This document shows positions 46,201 to 59,970 of a stretch of DNA of 64,000 nucleotides, piece after piece. Position numbers and translations under genes: made by a program. This DNA is from Camarhynchus parvulus (lineage: Eukaryota > Chordata > Aves > Passeriformes > Thraupidae). The stretch's first letter is position 1. Each line of letters opens with the position of its first letter. The notes beneath the pieces were generated by a model. It had not been told where the DNA came from. It ran no database searches and saw nothing but the letters and a program-made list of their open reading frames with translations. The stretch is from contig NC_044590.1 in the NCBI RefSeq assembly GCF_901933205.1, positions 6,153,501 to 6,217,500 of the forward strand. The letters run 5' to 3'.

Positions 46201-49200
46201 CAGAGAAATGCTGCAATCCAAGGGAGGACCAGACAAATGCTCTGTGATTTCTGGTGACTGTGGCACAGGCAGGGACAGAATCTCTGAACAGAACTTGCTC
46301 CTTGTTTTCCACAGCCTCTCAGCCTTTGCTGGGATAATCTGTTCATAAGAGAGAAACAGTTTGAGGACAGCTGTTCTGGCATTAATTAAAGCGCCCTACA
46401 GTTCCTTCCTAATAAAATCACTTCTCTTCTAAGGTCTTCTTGCCCAATTTGTTTTAATACCTGTCCCTAATTAAGTCCAGTGAGAGGAATTCACCACTTC
46501 AAATGAGTTAAAAACGGATGTTCTCAAGGCACCTGCATCTGAAGAAACTTATTTTTGAAGTCCATGAATTAAATTAAGAGGGGACATTTTCAAGCTGATC
46601 ACTCTCTTTTGATTAGCACAAACGAGCTGCTCCACCAGCGCTGTGTTAAAAATTGTCTCACTTGCTTTTCAGGCTAATTTGGAAAGAGTTCAGCTGTTAG
46701 GGTGCTAAATAGTCCCATTAAGCACTACAGACTTGCAGTGCATTTAGGCTGAGTCCTTTAAAAAGGAGGTTGAGCATCCCATCACCCGAGGATGCCTCTC
46801 TCCACGGATAGCTATGGGAACACGCTGCCCAACAGCGCTGACAGTGACTTGTTGACCAACAAAACGCTGGCACAAGCCCCGCGTATCAGCCATGGCAACG
46901 GGGCTGGGAGCGTGGCAATGGCAGCTGCTATGCACAGAACAGCGCTCTTAAAAATATCACGGCTGAAACCCATTAAAGAAAACAAAAATAGAAAATACGC
47001 AAGAAAGCGAGGCTGTGTGTGAACAGATACCGGCAAGGATGCTCGCTACATTTATAGCTACAGCCTGCCCCAAATTTTCCTGGGCTTTTAACCCAATGCT
47101 TCTTCACTGTGAGCAACCCAAATGTTTTTTTTTTAATCAGAAAATGTCAAACTTTCTGCATTTTTTTTTATTTTACTCTTGCTAATGTGATCAAATCTGA
47201 GAGCTGACCTGTGTCAGGCTAAAAGCAGAACACTGGAATCTGATCTCCCAGACCTGGTTCACAGCACAGTTTCCCCTCTGTGTTATCCCTTTAACCCCAA
47301 CCAGCTCCATGGGCTGCACAGGACAGGGTGTGAAGGGGGAAGCTCATTGCCTTCCTCCTCCCAACACAGTGTAAATCTGACAGAAAATGGCTCAGAGCCT
47401 TTCTGAGGGGCATCTTTAATGATAATTTCCTACCTCTTGTCAGAGTCTGCAATAAAAGTGATCCATCAGTGTGGGGTGATATGCTGGGACAGAGCCCAAG
47501 CCCTTTGAAAGCCACCCTGCCTCCAGCTGAGCCTCAGGAGGGCCAAATCCATTGGTGGTGTCAGCCCAGCCAAGCACAGAGCTCTGCAGGGAAGGTTTGG
47601 GCTCTGCTGGCTCCTTACGTCAGGGAGCTGGAGAGATTGCAACCAAGAATTTACTCACGGAAGAATGAAAAACTGCCCTGTTCCATCTCTCCCTTCCCAC
47701 CTGCCGGGCTTCATCTCTTAAAACCTGAAAAATAAGGCAGAAATATTGGCTCTGAGAGCTTTGACCCATGAGCTGGTTTTCTCATAATTCTAAAAGCTGA
47801 GCATTCAAAAAACAAAATAGAAAAGCAAAAAGAGACCAGCCCAGCCTTTGCCATCCAGGATGAATTCCTCTTGTTCCAGCAGATCTGCACAGTGGTAGCC
47901 TGGTTCCTGCTGGAGCTGGGTGTTTGCCATGCTTTCCTAGAAAAGCTCTCTGCCACTCTCCTTGCAACATTAATTCTGAACAACAGAGATGGAATGAAAT
48001 GTAGGATTGAAAGCAAGCCACGAGGCAGGGAGCAATATTTAGCTTTCCTCTCCCAGAGGTCTCACCTGTGTTGGCAGTGGTTTAAAGATGTTAGTGTGGG
48101 ATTAAGGGGCTAAATCAGATATTTTATTAGTTACAGGAGCCCATTTTCCTTGTTAAATAATTGAATGCATGTGCTTAAGGCAAAGGTCTAGGCTGGCTGG
48201 TGACTCCAGGCCAAGCTCTCACAGAGCATCAGTTGGAGTTGGCAGCACCAGGCTCTCTGTGAAGAAATCTGCATTTCCTTTTATCTGGAGTAGACACTGA
48301 GTGTTGCTGTGAACATCAATTCCTGGAACATTTCTGACAAGGATTTACATGAGGAGATACAAAGGTTCAAAATTCCTTTAAAGGAAATAATGTTTCTTCT
48401 AAATAAGAGCTAAACAGGAGCTGAAGTTGTGTCCTCTTGAGGGTTTTTTGTTTGTTTTCCAAATCTTTGCCCAGGACGAGACCTCAGAGGCCTGATTAGG
48501 TTCAGGTCTTTTTAAGGCATAGGCCAGTCCAGGAAAAGACAAAGCTGCGAAATTTGCAGCAAAACCATTTTTATTAATTTTTTAACTGTTCTGTAGATTT
48601 AATAAATTAAAATACCTCTGCAAATACTTTGAAGCTTTTTCATCTCTGATAACATTTGGTACCTTATCATTTCTAACTGCGCTACAGAGAAAAACACATT
48701 ATTATGGATTTTGTGGTAGATCCTCCAATTTATCACTCTAAAAAGATTTCCAAGCAGTAGAGGCTTTCTGTGTAAGTTAATATGTCACAGGCCATCTATC
48801 ACCCAGGGTCTGCTGAGTCTGCATTCCTAATCAATGACTTGACACCTTGAGTTAGTGAACACTTAAAGGTTATACCTGTGCCAAGTGATGTGACCAGAGC
48901 ATTCCAGCCTCCAGCAGGGGACACCGGGCACCTTGATCCTTCTGGGTGTGCACCACAACTTCCTCACCTGAGCAACAGGTGAAATACCCCAGGACTCAAT
49001 GGATGGGGGGAAACCTCCAATTTCCAGGCCACATAATTCCATTCTGCCTCCTTGCCCTCTCCCTGGGGCCGGGTGGAGGTGCCTGTCCTTGCAGGCATCC
49101 ATCACATCCCACCCCAGCAGTGCTGTGCTGGCTTCCTGGCCATCTGCCACGCTCTGGGTGAATGATGGTGGCAGATTCGGGGTGCTGTGGGCTCTGGGAG

Positions 49201-49470
49201 GCTTCACATCACTAAGTAAATGTAATGAATATATATTATTTAATTTCCCCCCTCTGCTAGATGCATTTCTGCACTTTGGTCTTGTTGATGTGCTGAGGCT
49301 TCAGTCTGCATAATCCACACGAGCTGCACATGCCATGGAGTGGAGCTGGGAGACCTGTGAGGTCAGAGCTTCAGGTGAGAGAGACCTTGGCACCACACAG
49401 GCATGGATATGAGCTGGAAATGTCATATATCCCACTGCATGTTTGGCCTGAGAGTTACAGGGGATGCAGC

Positions 49471-49580
49471 TCCCATCCCATCCCATCCCATCCCATCCCA
49501 TCCCATCCCATCCCATCCCATCCCATCCCATCCCATCCCATCCCATCCCATCCCATCCCATCCCATCCCATCCCATCCCA
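49471..49580 (+). repeat. perfect (TCCCA)22 pentamer array
   Basis: Twenty-two uninterrupted TCCCA units (110 bp), flanked by unique DNA. Having no interruptions suggests recent expansion and length variation between individuals. On the other strand it reads TGGGA and gives a Gly-Trp-Asp-Gly-Met type chance frame. Confidence 0.97.
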
Positions 49581-52500
49581 TCCACCACCTGAGCACCTCA
49601 GAGCACTGAGCTCATGCTGGTGTACGTGTCCTGCAGACCTGGAAATGTGAGAGCAGGGCAGGGCTTTGCAGACACAGGGCAGACTCTAGGGAGGGTCAGG
49701 GGCGCCAGTGGGCAGGCACTGCCTCTGCCTCAGTGGAGGAAATGTGTCTTTCAGCCCGTGACAGATTTACTCCTGTGACCCAGCGAGCAGAGGTCAGAAG
49801 GCCCTGACTGCAAACAAACGAGAAATGGCATCTTTCAGAAATTCCTGCAGTAGTTTCTTTCCCTTCTGCCCACTGCATTTCACCCACCATGCACATCCAT
49901 GGGGGACAGGCGAGGCAGAGAGGCCCTTTCCAGCCTGGGTGAAACCAGGATGTCTCCTCAGGGCCTTTCAGTGCTTGTTTTTAGTAATATCCTCCCTGCT
50001 ACAGCCTGAAGTGCTCCTTAAACTTTACACACTGTTGGGGCAATGATTTGTAGAACCACCTGCCAGCATCCCCCATTGCTCCTGCTTTGGTTCCTTACAG
50101 CTCCTGCCTGTGGGTGAAATAAACAAGATCCATTCATAAAAACTTTGTCCAGAAGCAGAGACATGGTGAAACTTTGCACGCTCTTGTTCATCCCCTCTGT
50201 CAAAGTCCCTGTCCCTTGAGGCCACCAATCTCAGCGAGTTGTTACACGTCCCTGTCCCAAAGTTTGGCTTGGGAGCCCTTAGCATGAGACAGCACATGCA
50301 TGGGTTCCAATCCTTACCACAGGGAAAGCACTGAATCCTTTTCCCCCCTAACCCCTCCCATTTGCTTTCTAAAGTGTCACCAGTTACGAGGGGTGAACAC
50401 ATTTAAGTAATTTATTTTATCCACTTATGACAAAGACGGTAAACCGTCAGTCAGAAAACACGGAAAGAGATGAATTAACTGAGTGAATTTCTTCACTGCT
50501 TAATTGTTCCAGAGAGGCAGAGTTCTGGGGAAGATGATGAATCATTGTTTAGGAAATATTTCTTCCAAGAAGACAATTTGAAAAAATACATTTATAATTT
50601 ATTGCAACCTCTTGCTTTGTCAGGGAACAGCAGCCAAAGGCAGAAAGTTCCTCCCTCCCCCGTCCTCCTTCCCTCAGTTCATTATCACTATAATCTTATC
50701 TCCTGCACCCTCTCCTCACCCTTTGAATATTACATCTCCTCCCGCCTGCGTGCGGAGGTGTAGCCGTGTGCGGGGAGGGGGGAAAGCCGTCAGGGAGGGA
50801 GGGGGAGACTGGGAAAAATCGTCACATATTTCAGGCTGGCTCTATTTAAATGAGTTTGGGATTGTGCTTCTCTGGAGCAGATGGCCCTGGAGATAATGAT
50901 GCCTGAGCAGCGGAGGCTGGAGCCCCTCTCTCCTGTTGCCATGGTAGGCCACGGGGCTGAAATGGATTCTGCTTATTAAATTTGCGAGCTCTTGTGTACT
51001 CAGGATGAATGGCGTTCAGTCATAAAGAGGCCCATCCTCCTAATGTGGCTGGATAGTTTTATCTTGGAAAGCCAGGCACTCTAACTCCCAGACGAGGGGC
51101 TCATTAACCTATTAACAGCACCATGGAGGAGCTCAGCCCACAGGGGCTTTTCCAGGAACGTGCCCAGCGCCGGCGTCCTCGTGGCGTCAAACCCGGCTCA
51201 GGGCACCCAACCATCGGCTCAGAAACAGGAGAGTTTCACTCAGCAGGGGTGGTGTGAGATCTAACACCACAGAGCCCATCAGAGCTGCTCTTGGCTCCTG
51301 TAGGAAGAGCAACGAGAGGTTGGCATTGTCCAGGGCAGAAAGGTTCGCACAGGGTTACTGCCCAGCCTCTGATTTACAACACAACCTCTGCTTTTCAAAT
51401 CAAGATTACACAGAAGTATGTGCCGTGCACCTTGGAACCACAGCAAGCACTTGGTAGGACAGAGATCACACTTTGTGATAGAAACTGAAGGAGAAAATGG
51501 AGCTATGTGAGGTTTAGAGGACAAGTTTCTTAAAAAAGAAAAAGAAAAAAAAAGATAAAGAAACAAAAAATCAAAGAAAGGATTGGTGCTTTCTTCTCTG
51601 ACTTTCCTGTAGAACCAGCCTTGGCTAATGCTCAAAGTGATAATGCTCCTCTGAGAGACTCAAAACACTGCAGATTAAATAGAGCAAGCTGAAAGGCTTT
51701 ACCTGAAAACATTCTTTCTTTCTACAGAAAACTGTGGGTTTGATTCAAGCAAATATTTGTATGTCTGTTCCAGCCACGACAGACAAACCTGGCTATTTCC
51801 AGAGCACTGGAAACAGGTGTATCCTTCCAGTAGCCCTTCCACACAATCCTTTCCCCCAGGTTTGCTTCAGATCACATGGTGAGACTGAAAGAATTACAAC
51901 TTTTTTTTAATCATGTAAAAGCAAGTTTAGTCATGATTTGAAGTGTAGTGTCACTGGGATTTTGTTTTCCACTGCACTCTTTATGTAGAGCCACACCAAT
52001 GGTTTGGAGGAACGGAAATTTGATATGCAGTGAGACAACGTCTGTTACATTATAATGCTGTTAACTTTGATTAACCAGAGGTTGGTAAAATAGCACTGCA
52101 CTATATTTAGTTTCATGGCACATTTTTTTACATGTTATTATGCAAATTTTCACATGAGCTTTATTTCAAATGCAACCCATCCGTGTTTTCTTCCCCTGCA
52201 ATCCTGCATGGCCAACAAGAGCCACCTGCCTGAGCTGTGCTGGGTGGTTTCCTTGCCCTGGCAGCATCCATCAACCTTGTGATATGAAATAATTACATCA
52301 AAAATTGTCAGCACTGGGCTTTTTTCCTCAGGACTAACACAGAGGTGAGGACTGTTTGCTTTGGTGCAAGTCTTCCCACTCCAAGAGAAGGGGTCAGACA
52401 CCAAACACTGTCGATTTACCAACATGACTGTGAGTGTAGAAGTAAAAGCTGTATTTGAAAAAGTATTTATAAACACATGGATATTTTAATTTTTATTTAA

Positions 52501-54171
52501 ATATGGGTATTTGGTAATGTTTGTTTGTTATAGTTGTAAACTTTGTAATTTTTGAGGGTTTATAATGATAGTTCCCTGACCTAGTGATGGACTTGGTGTG
52601 GAGCTGTGAAGCTGCTGGAAGATTTTCTAAACATTTTACATTTTACCTCCCAGAACTGGATAATGTAGGCTAGAAAGGGAAGAATTCATGGAATAGAAAT
52701 TGGTGTTGTAGCTCTTCCTTCTTCCACAAAAGGTAAGCAGGCAGCTTGCCCTCTGTGAATCTAACAGCAACTTGGCAGGTAACTCCAGAGTCATAGAGAA
52801 GGAGCTGGAAATGGTTCAAAAAATCCTCCTCAGCTTCCAAATCCCTCATCACAACTGTGTAAAAGTGTCCACAGTGCACGTGTTTGGGGCAAATAATCAC
52901 TCATAGTGTGGGAAGATCATTGTGGCCTCTGTAAATGAAGCACAGAAGGTAAACCCAGCCAAATTTCTTGGCATTCCATTCTCTTACTTTCAGGACAGAC
53001 CTCGAGGTTAATTCCCCTAATGAAATAGCAGCAAAAGGGATGTTCCCGAGAGTTGTGCTTGCTTGGCAAAGCCAGCTGAACATTTAGCTGGAACACTCCA
53101 TTTCTGGGAGAGCAGCTGACTTTGAACATCGTGTCTCATCCAGGGACCCTGGATGTTCCCCCGTCAGCTGCTGGCTACAGCAGCTCCTGCAGCATGTGCA
53201 TCATCCGGCTGAGATGATATGAAACACAACCCTCACTCGATATCAGCTCTTTGGAAAGCTCTGCAGACCAGAGGAGCAGAAACCTGCCCAGATTTCCACG
53301 GAGCTCTCAAAACAACCCCAGCAGTACCGAGCAGAGGCAATTCAAGTTGTAACAGGCTGCTTGGAAGTGCTGCTAAGGTGTTTATGTATTTATTCCTGTC
53401 CAGCAGTGTCCCCCAGCAGGTCTCCTGGCCTGGGCTGGCCATCAGAGCCAGGGCTGGGCTGGGGGCCAGGCTCATGGGTGGATCGGGTGTCCGCATGCAT
53501 AAGCCTGCCCTGGTGCCCGGTAGGCGCAGCCTGCAGGATTTATCCAGGGTCACCTTGAGTGGCTGTGTGCGAGCAGACACTGCAGCCAGGTCCCTGCATG
53601 CCAGGTCTGTGCTCCCAGCCCTGACCCACGGCCCTCTTTGTTCTGAAATCCCCTCCAACAGCGAGGGTGGATGGAGGAGAGGACGGGCAAACGCTCCTGG
53701 GGCAGCTGCCTACGAGTGCAGGCCATAGAAAAGGGATTAGCTCCCTTCAAAATGCAAATCCCCTCGACACACGCCAGGCTCACCGCACTCCTGAGCCGTT
53801 TGGCCAGTCCTGACTCACAGGTTTTACACAGACACGAGCTTGCCAACTTAATGTCAGAGGTACGGACACCGGTGAATGAAAATGGAGCCTACAAATGAAA
53901 AGCTGATTAGCAGATATTAGAAGGATATTGACATGGAGGGGCCACAGTGGTGGGGAAAGACTCCTGGCCCTCACTTTGGTTTGTAGCACAATCTCCTTCC
54001 TGACTTCTGCAGCTCCTTTGCCATGTCTTAATCCCCTTGCACAGGGATTAAATTATCCCAGAGGCAAGAGGGGCTTCTATTGACTCTCCGTGTCAAAATC
54101 CAGCCCCCAAATTATGCAGAACAAGAAGGAATGAGCAACAGCAGGCTCCTTGCTCCCCAGTCACCACCTTC

Positions 54172-54236
54172 GGCAAGGTGACAGGAACCAGGTGATCTTT
54201 AAGGTCCCTTGCAACCCAAACTATTCCATATAACAA
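54172..54236 (+). repeat. short CR1 3'-end fragment
   Basis: CAGGTGATCTTTAAGGTCCC followed by TTGCAACCCAAACTATTCCA matches the last ~50 bp of avian CR1 in sense orientation. Confidence 0.75.
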
Positions 54237-56299
54237 GGTGACTGTGCAGCAAAGTGGTTCTCTATTGCCATTAGGGAAAATTTCCAAGCATTTATGTAGA
54301 ACTGTGACTGAGAGGATTTCAGGTGTGCTGGAGATGCAGGAGCTGTCAAGCAGAGCAGCTGGAAAGTTTGCTCAAGCAGTCAGAAAAGCTACATTTTAGC
54401 CCTGGCCTTCGTATTCCTATTCTGCAATCAGCATTTACCCATATTTCCCTAAACTGGACGTTCATTCAGCTGGGACACTTGGACTTCCAAATGGTTGTTT
54501 GTCAGGACTCTACTACCCCAAACAGACTAAGCTCCAAAGGATGGTCTTGGCCCAAGCTGGCAGGAGTCAGGGTGGTCACTAAAGGGCCCCCCAAACGCCA
54601 CAAAAGTCCCAGCAGTGAACACAAAGACAAACAAGAGAAGAAAATCCCCTTTTCTGCTCCAACAGAACTTCAAACAAAAAGACAATTGTGGGGTTTGGGA
54701 AGGGAAAGACTTGGTGATTTCTCACTACCATTACTTATTCCAGTTCTGTCTCCATCATATCTCGATAGCATACTGCTCAGGAGAGCCTGCCACGAGCTGG
54801 GCACAGGAATCCTCATCCATGTGGGCTGGTGTCAGCACAGGAACAGCAGGAGCGAGCAGGAGATGCTGAAAGAGGTGATCAAAGACCCCTGTGAATATCC
54901 TGACAGTCAGTTTTACACCTTAGGATTTTTGCAGTAAACAGGGAAAAGCCACTTTAGAAACGCTGGCAAAGGCAAATCGAGAACACAGGATGAAGATTGG
55001 TCTTTTCCCTTCATTACCAAACAGCCACTTTGGAACCTGAGATTTTCTTGCTTGTGAATGCTTCTTGTGTCTTCCCAAACTGGGACATACCCACAAGCAA
55101 TTTTATAAATTGAAGACAAACACTTCAGTCACGAAGCCAGCTTAACTTCACAGGCAAAACAAGAACAGCATTAACCCAGCATTCTTGAAGTAACATTTTA
55201 GATTTTCTGTTAAAAAATAAATTACTGACTGCGGGAGGAAGAAAGGAATCATTTTGCTGTGATAATTGCAAAGCACACAAAAAAGGTAATTTTTTGCCTG
55301 ACTTACATTCAGAAATGTCTCAGCTTTTACCAAACAGTCTTGGTTACCAACAGAAAGAAAGCACTGAAATATGCAAATATTTAAAAACTAGCAAGCAAAT
55401 CCCTGGAGAAGAAGGAACAAAAAAGAAGTGGGGGAAGGGGTGCCAGTGAATATAGAGATGTCACAGGCTGGGAGCTGCTTTTCTGAAGCCTCTTGGAAGT
55501 TCTCACCAGGGACAGCCCAGGAAAGCAATGGCATGAGGACATCCTCGAGGTCCAGCTCTCAAGCACACTTGAACCTGAAAAGCAAATCATGTCTGTGCAG
55601 GCTGTGATGCTTGCAGCAGCCTCAGCCTGCCCTCACACACACTCAGAGCAGAATATTTAAATGTTCTTTAGGCTCCCTTAGTGGCACTACAAAGCAGGGA
55701 CAGCTCTTTCCCCGCCTGGATGAAGACCAGACACTCCAGCTCGTTTTTACACCCGGCAGATATTGAAGATTATGCTGCAAATGATGAGACCTAGAGATTT
55801 CACCTTCTTAATCAAATCAAAACCTCTATTCCAGATCTTTCACCCCAGTAACTTTGCCCTTGGTGAGAGGGTCTGTGTCATGTGACTGGTCACCCTCAGC
55901 CCAAGGAAGGACCTCTGTGACGTGGCCTTGCTCAGGCCAAGCAATTGGGTGGGGGTTTTTTCCCACTTTCCTTGCAATTGCCAGTTGTCTCAATAAACAC
56001 GTGCTGCCAGTCACACCAAAATGTTCCCATTTCTACCGTGCTTTATTGGCACTTAAGGTTTTATTCTGTTGGGTAGTGACTTGCATTGGAAATGGGCATA
56101 AAACGGGACATGTTTGGGCTTAAAAAGTAGCAAGCCCGGGCAGGCTGCAAGTTCAAACAAGGCAGAAGGAAAGAAGATCCCTTTGTGAATTATTTGTAGA
56201 GCTGGGACAGAATCCAGAAAATAACTACAGAAATTCACGGAAGGAAACACCCCTCCAAACCAACTCTGAGGATTTTCTGGAGCCCCAAACCACCGTGCT

Positions 56300-57200
56300 C
56301 AGGTGAAGGAATGATTTCCCCGGGCTGCTCTGAGCTGCACAGCCGGTCCCCGCAGGGAGCAGCTGCAGGTTCTGCCATCCCGGGAGCATCTCCCGCAGCC
56401 CATCCAAGGTGTCCCCTCGGTGCCGGGGACACCGGGGAGCCCCGGCCGCGGTCGGTGGGTGGCAGAGGCGGGCCCGTGTGAGCCCCAGTCGCTGGGTACA
56501 TTTTCTTCCCTGCGCGCTGACACGGCTCCGCTTTTGTTTCCTGAGTAAATAGAAAAGCCACGGTGGCAGGAAGGAGAAAGGCAAGGCAGGGCTCGGCAAG
56601 CAGCGCCTGTTTACACTGACAAAGGGCTCTGCCACACTTAGGGGAGGAAATTTTCCTTCCAGACTTCAGGGCTCATTAAGTGAGTGGGCATAGCTAATAG
56701 GCTTTGTGTGCGAACGGCCCCAGCCTTGCAAGGTCCAGCTGTCACTGGGGCGAATGTCAAAAATAACAGCGGGCTCAGCCATTCTCCACCCCGCTCGGGC
56801 TTTAAAATTTATCTTTAAAAGGGGGAGGAGCAGGCAATGAAAAGTAGCAAGCAATTAATGGGAGACAAAAGCAAATGGACCCGCCGGGGCTGATTGAGGG
56901 AGGAGGGAAAAGTCCCCCGGAGCTGGGCTGCAGGCTTGGTGGGGAAGGAATAGAAAAGCCCAAGAACCCTCCTGTCGAGCAGAAACTCGCCGCGGTGATA
57001 AACGCGCGGGGCAGGGCTGGGAGGATGCTCAGGAATTGAGGTGCCGGCGGTTCCTCTCCCGGCTGGGCAGATGCAGCCGTGTCCCTGCCACGCGTCTCCG
57101 CTGCCCGACATCTCCCTCGCAGATGGTGACTCCCAAACAGCGAGCACATGTCTTCCCTCGGATAATCCCGGGGTCAGGCTCCTCCGAAGTTTAGTCTCTC
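56300..57200. promoter_or_regulatory. GC/CpG-enriched region
   Basis: Two CpG-rich pieces, around 56330-56480 (CCCCGGCCGCGGTCGGTGG) and 56985-57180 (CTCGCCGCGGTGATAAACGC), with AT-rich DNA between. This may be a weak CpG island, an enhancer or an unrecognised promoter far upstream of MYT1. No exon was found. Confidence 0.3.
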
Positions 57201-59829
57201 GCTGCCGGCAGAAAGCTGACAAAATTATGCAGAAATAAATATGCTTCCATGTTTAACTTTTCTCTTTCACCCCATCCAATCTCAGCCTGCCCTGAGATAA
57301 TATTTGCATGCGTTTGGTTTATCCCCCTGTCAGCTCCGTCTGGAGGGAGACGCACAAATGGCTCGTTTGAGGGTATTTGTGATTCATGTGATGCATCAAT
57401 GGGGAAAAAAAAAAAAAGGGGATTTAAAATCTCCAGAACTTTTAATAGCTCACAGAGTCTTGGCACCCACAGTCCCTCAGAACGTGCCTGCTGTATTTTT
57501 AGCTAACCTCGAGCTGACTTTGATTTCAGGCAGCAACATCCCACACTCCAGAGCTTTTCTTTGTTTTAAAGAATGCACCCTTTCTGCAAACCAAGTCACC
57601 CACGTTTTTAAAACACAAGGCTACACCCCTTCACTTTTCCCGCTGTTTTTCCATGAATCTTGCAGATACTGGGTCCCTGCACCAAGGTGAGATTGTGCTT
57701 GATCAGCCTGAACTCATGACATTTACCCAGTGCTTCTGGGTAGAAGATACGAGCTGTGGGCAGTGGGTTCTGTATGTCAGACAATTTAGGGGTCAAACCA
57801 TGGTTTTCAGACCAAGAAGTTCTATAGTTGTGAAACTCCTCTTGATCTCATGTCTGGAAAATGGGATTCCTGAAACAAAGGCACTTGCAAGTGTTGGCTG
57901 TAGCACAAGGGTTTAACCAAATGGTTTAACATCATTTTTGGCAATAAGAAGCTCAACCCACAGCACTCCCAGCACTGCACAAGTACAGGTTGGGCCTTCC
58001 CTACCTCCGAGGCCAGGCAGAGCCCCAGGCTGCTGGGAAGGGCAGGGATGACCTCACAGCGCTGTGAGGCCAAGGCAAAGGATGCCTGTGAAGAAGCATT
58101 CCCAGGGGAACTCAGGGCACCTACTGCAGAGCCAGACAGCCTTGCAGAGAAGATGCTGGCACATTCTGATGACATTCTGATCTTAAACAACAGTAGCACA
58201 TCTTTTCCATTCCCCATTGCATCCCCTGTTTTCTCACGTGCAGATCCGCTGATAAAAGACAAAGAAAACTCTTAGGAAGTTTTGGGTTGGTTTGATCCTC
58301 AAAATATGGCACAGAAGAGGTGAATCATGCCTGGAAATCCTTGAGGGTGCCTGAGAGCAGCACAGAAATTTTGCCTGAATGAGTCACGCTCGGGAGAGTT
58401 TGAGCTCTCAAAAGACACAACAATACACCTTGATGGGAAGGAAGCGAAGAGAGGGAGCCTACTCCAAACACATCTGCTCAGATCCAGGGTTCAGCTTGTT
58501 GCACTTGTATGGGGAAATCTGTGCAAACAAACAGTTATTGAATGGGTCAACTGAGCAGAGCGGCTGAAGGAGCGGAACAATGGGGTGGTTTATTCACTTA
58601 ATGTATGCCAAGGCCATTCACCAGGCAAGCACCTCTCAAGGAGCCACGTGACAAACAGACTCAATTTGCTGTTTGCCGAGGTCATGCGTTTGGGGTGACA
58701 CGGACGGTATTTGTTAATGGGAGTGACAAGGACAGCGAGGGAGTGGCCTCGTTTCCAGCACCTCCACGGTGTTGGGGTTTTGTTCTCTCTAATTGCATGT
58801 GTGGAGGAGAGGGATTTTCTGAGATCCTCCTCACTGAGATGTGATGCGTGTATCTAGTTTTGTTTTTTTTTTACCTCTCTGAGACCTTTGGAAAGCTTGG
58901 GAAGGCAATCCATGCTGCTGCACCATTGTGTCCCTCTGTCACCAGTCCCTCCATCACCAGCGTCATGTCAGGTGGGATTTGGAGTCCAGCAGCAAAGGCA
59001 ACTTGGAGCCATTGGCATCTGGGGAAGAGAACAGAAAAAACAGGGAATGAATTCAGGGTTTCATTCATAGTCAGCCTCGGCCTTCTGGATGCTGCAAAAC
59101 ACTCAGAGATTCAGCTGTACAAACAGTGGGTTTGACAAATTCATCCTCCCCTTCTGCCCAAGGACCCTTCATGGCCACTCACAGCTTCCCTGCATTTATT
59201 TGCTGTTCAAACAGATTTGATGGATAACTCTTCTTTAAAGTAAAGCGAGTTGATGGACCATGGCAGTCTCCAGTTGGAGTCTCTCTGCTGTGTAGACGTG
59301 AAGGGATCACAGGCTGCAGTTGGTGGAGGGTTTGTTCAACTCCCCTTAACTTGCAAAATCCACTGCTGGTGGTCACCTTTGATATAGGATGGGACTCAAG
59401 GAGCAAGGGTGGTGGGACAGGGTTTGACCATTTGCACAGTCAGGTGGGGGTTTGCTCTGGGTGAGACAGCAGAGCAGTCAGACAGCGGTGAGCAGGATCT
59501 AAACACCTCTTTGAGGCATTACCCGGGAATTTCAGCATAAGAAAACAGCAAGGGGATACAGGAGAACAGGCTGATGGAGAAGGGAAGAGGAGGAACAAGA
59601 GAAGTGGCAGGAAAGGGAGAAAGGATGAACAGACAGGGTAAGATGGTGCTGCACTGGTGGGAACACCTGCACCCCAGGCTTGCTGGGCTGGAGGCTGGAC
59701 CAGCCCCAGCCTGCCCAAAGAAGGTGGAGGTTTGGGGAGCACACGCTGTGCAGCCTCACCTCTCTTCCCCTTCCCCCTCAGGCCGGGACTGACAGGATTC
59801 CCTACGCATCTGTATGCAAATGGCAGGCT

Positions 59830-59970
59830 GAGCACCGCGAGAGGAGGCACTTTGTTCCGAGCATCCCCGGCACAGCTGCTCCGCTTCCCGGGGCCGGGCC
59901 CAGCCCCTCCGGCCAGACACACCGCGGGGCCGGGACACGGGCACACCCAGTAAAGCACGGCACAAATTCA
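59830..59970. promoter_or_regulatory. short CpG-rich patch
   Basis: CpG-rich DNA (CACCGCGAGAGG, GCTTCCCGGGGCCGGGCCC, CACCGCGGGGCCGGGAC) about 140 bp long in otherwise CpG-poor sequence. No associated gene is seen. Confidence 0.25.

Noticed and set aside
49301..49650. Repeated-peptide frames (Pro-Ser-His-Pro-Ile and Gly-Trp-Asp-Gly-Met)
   Set aside because: These are pure translation of the TCCCA array. A five-base unit stays open by chance.
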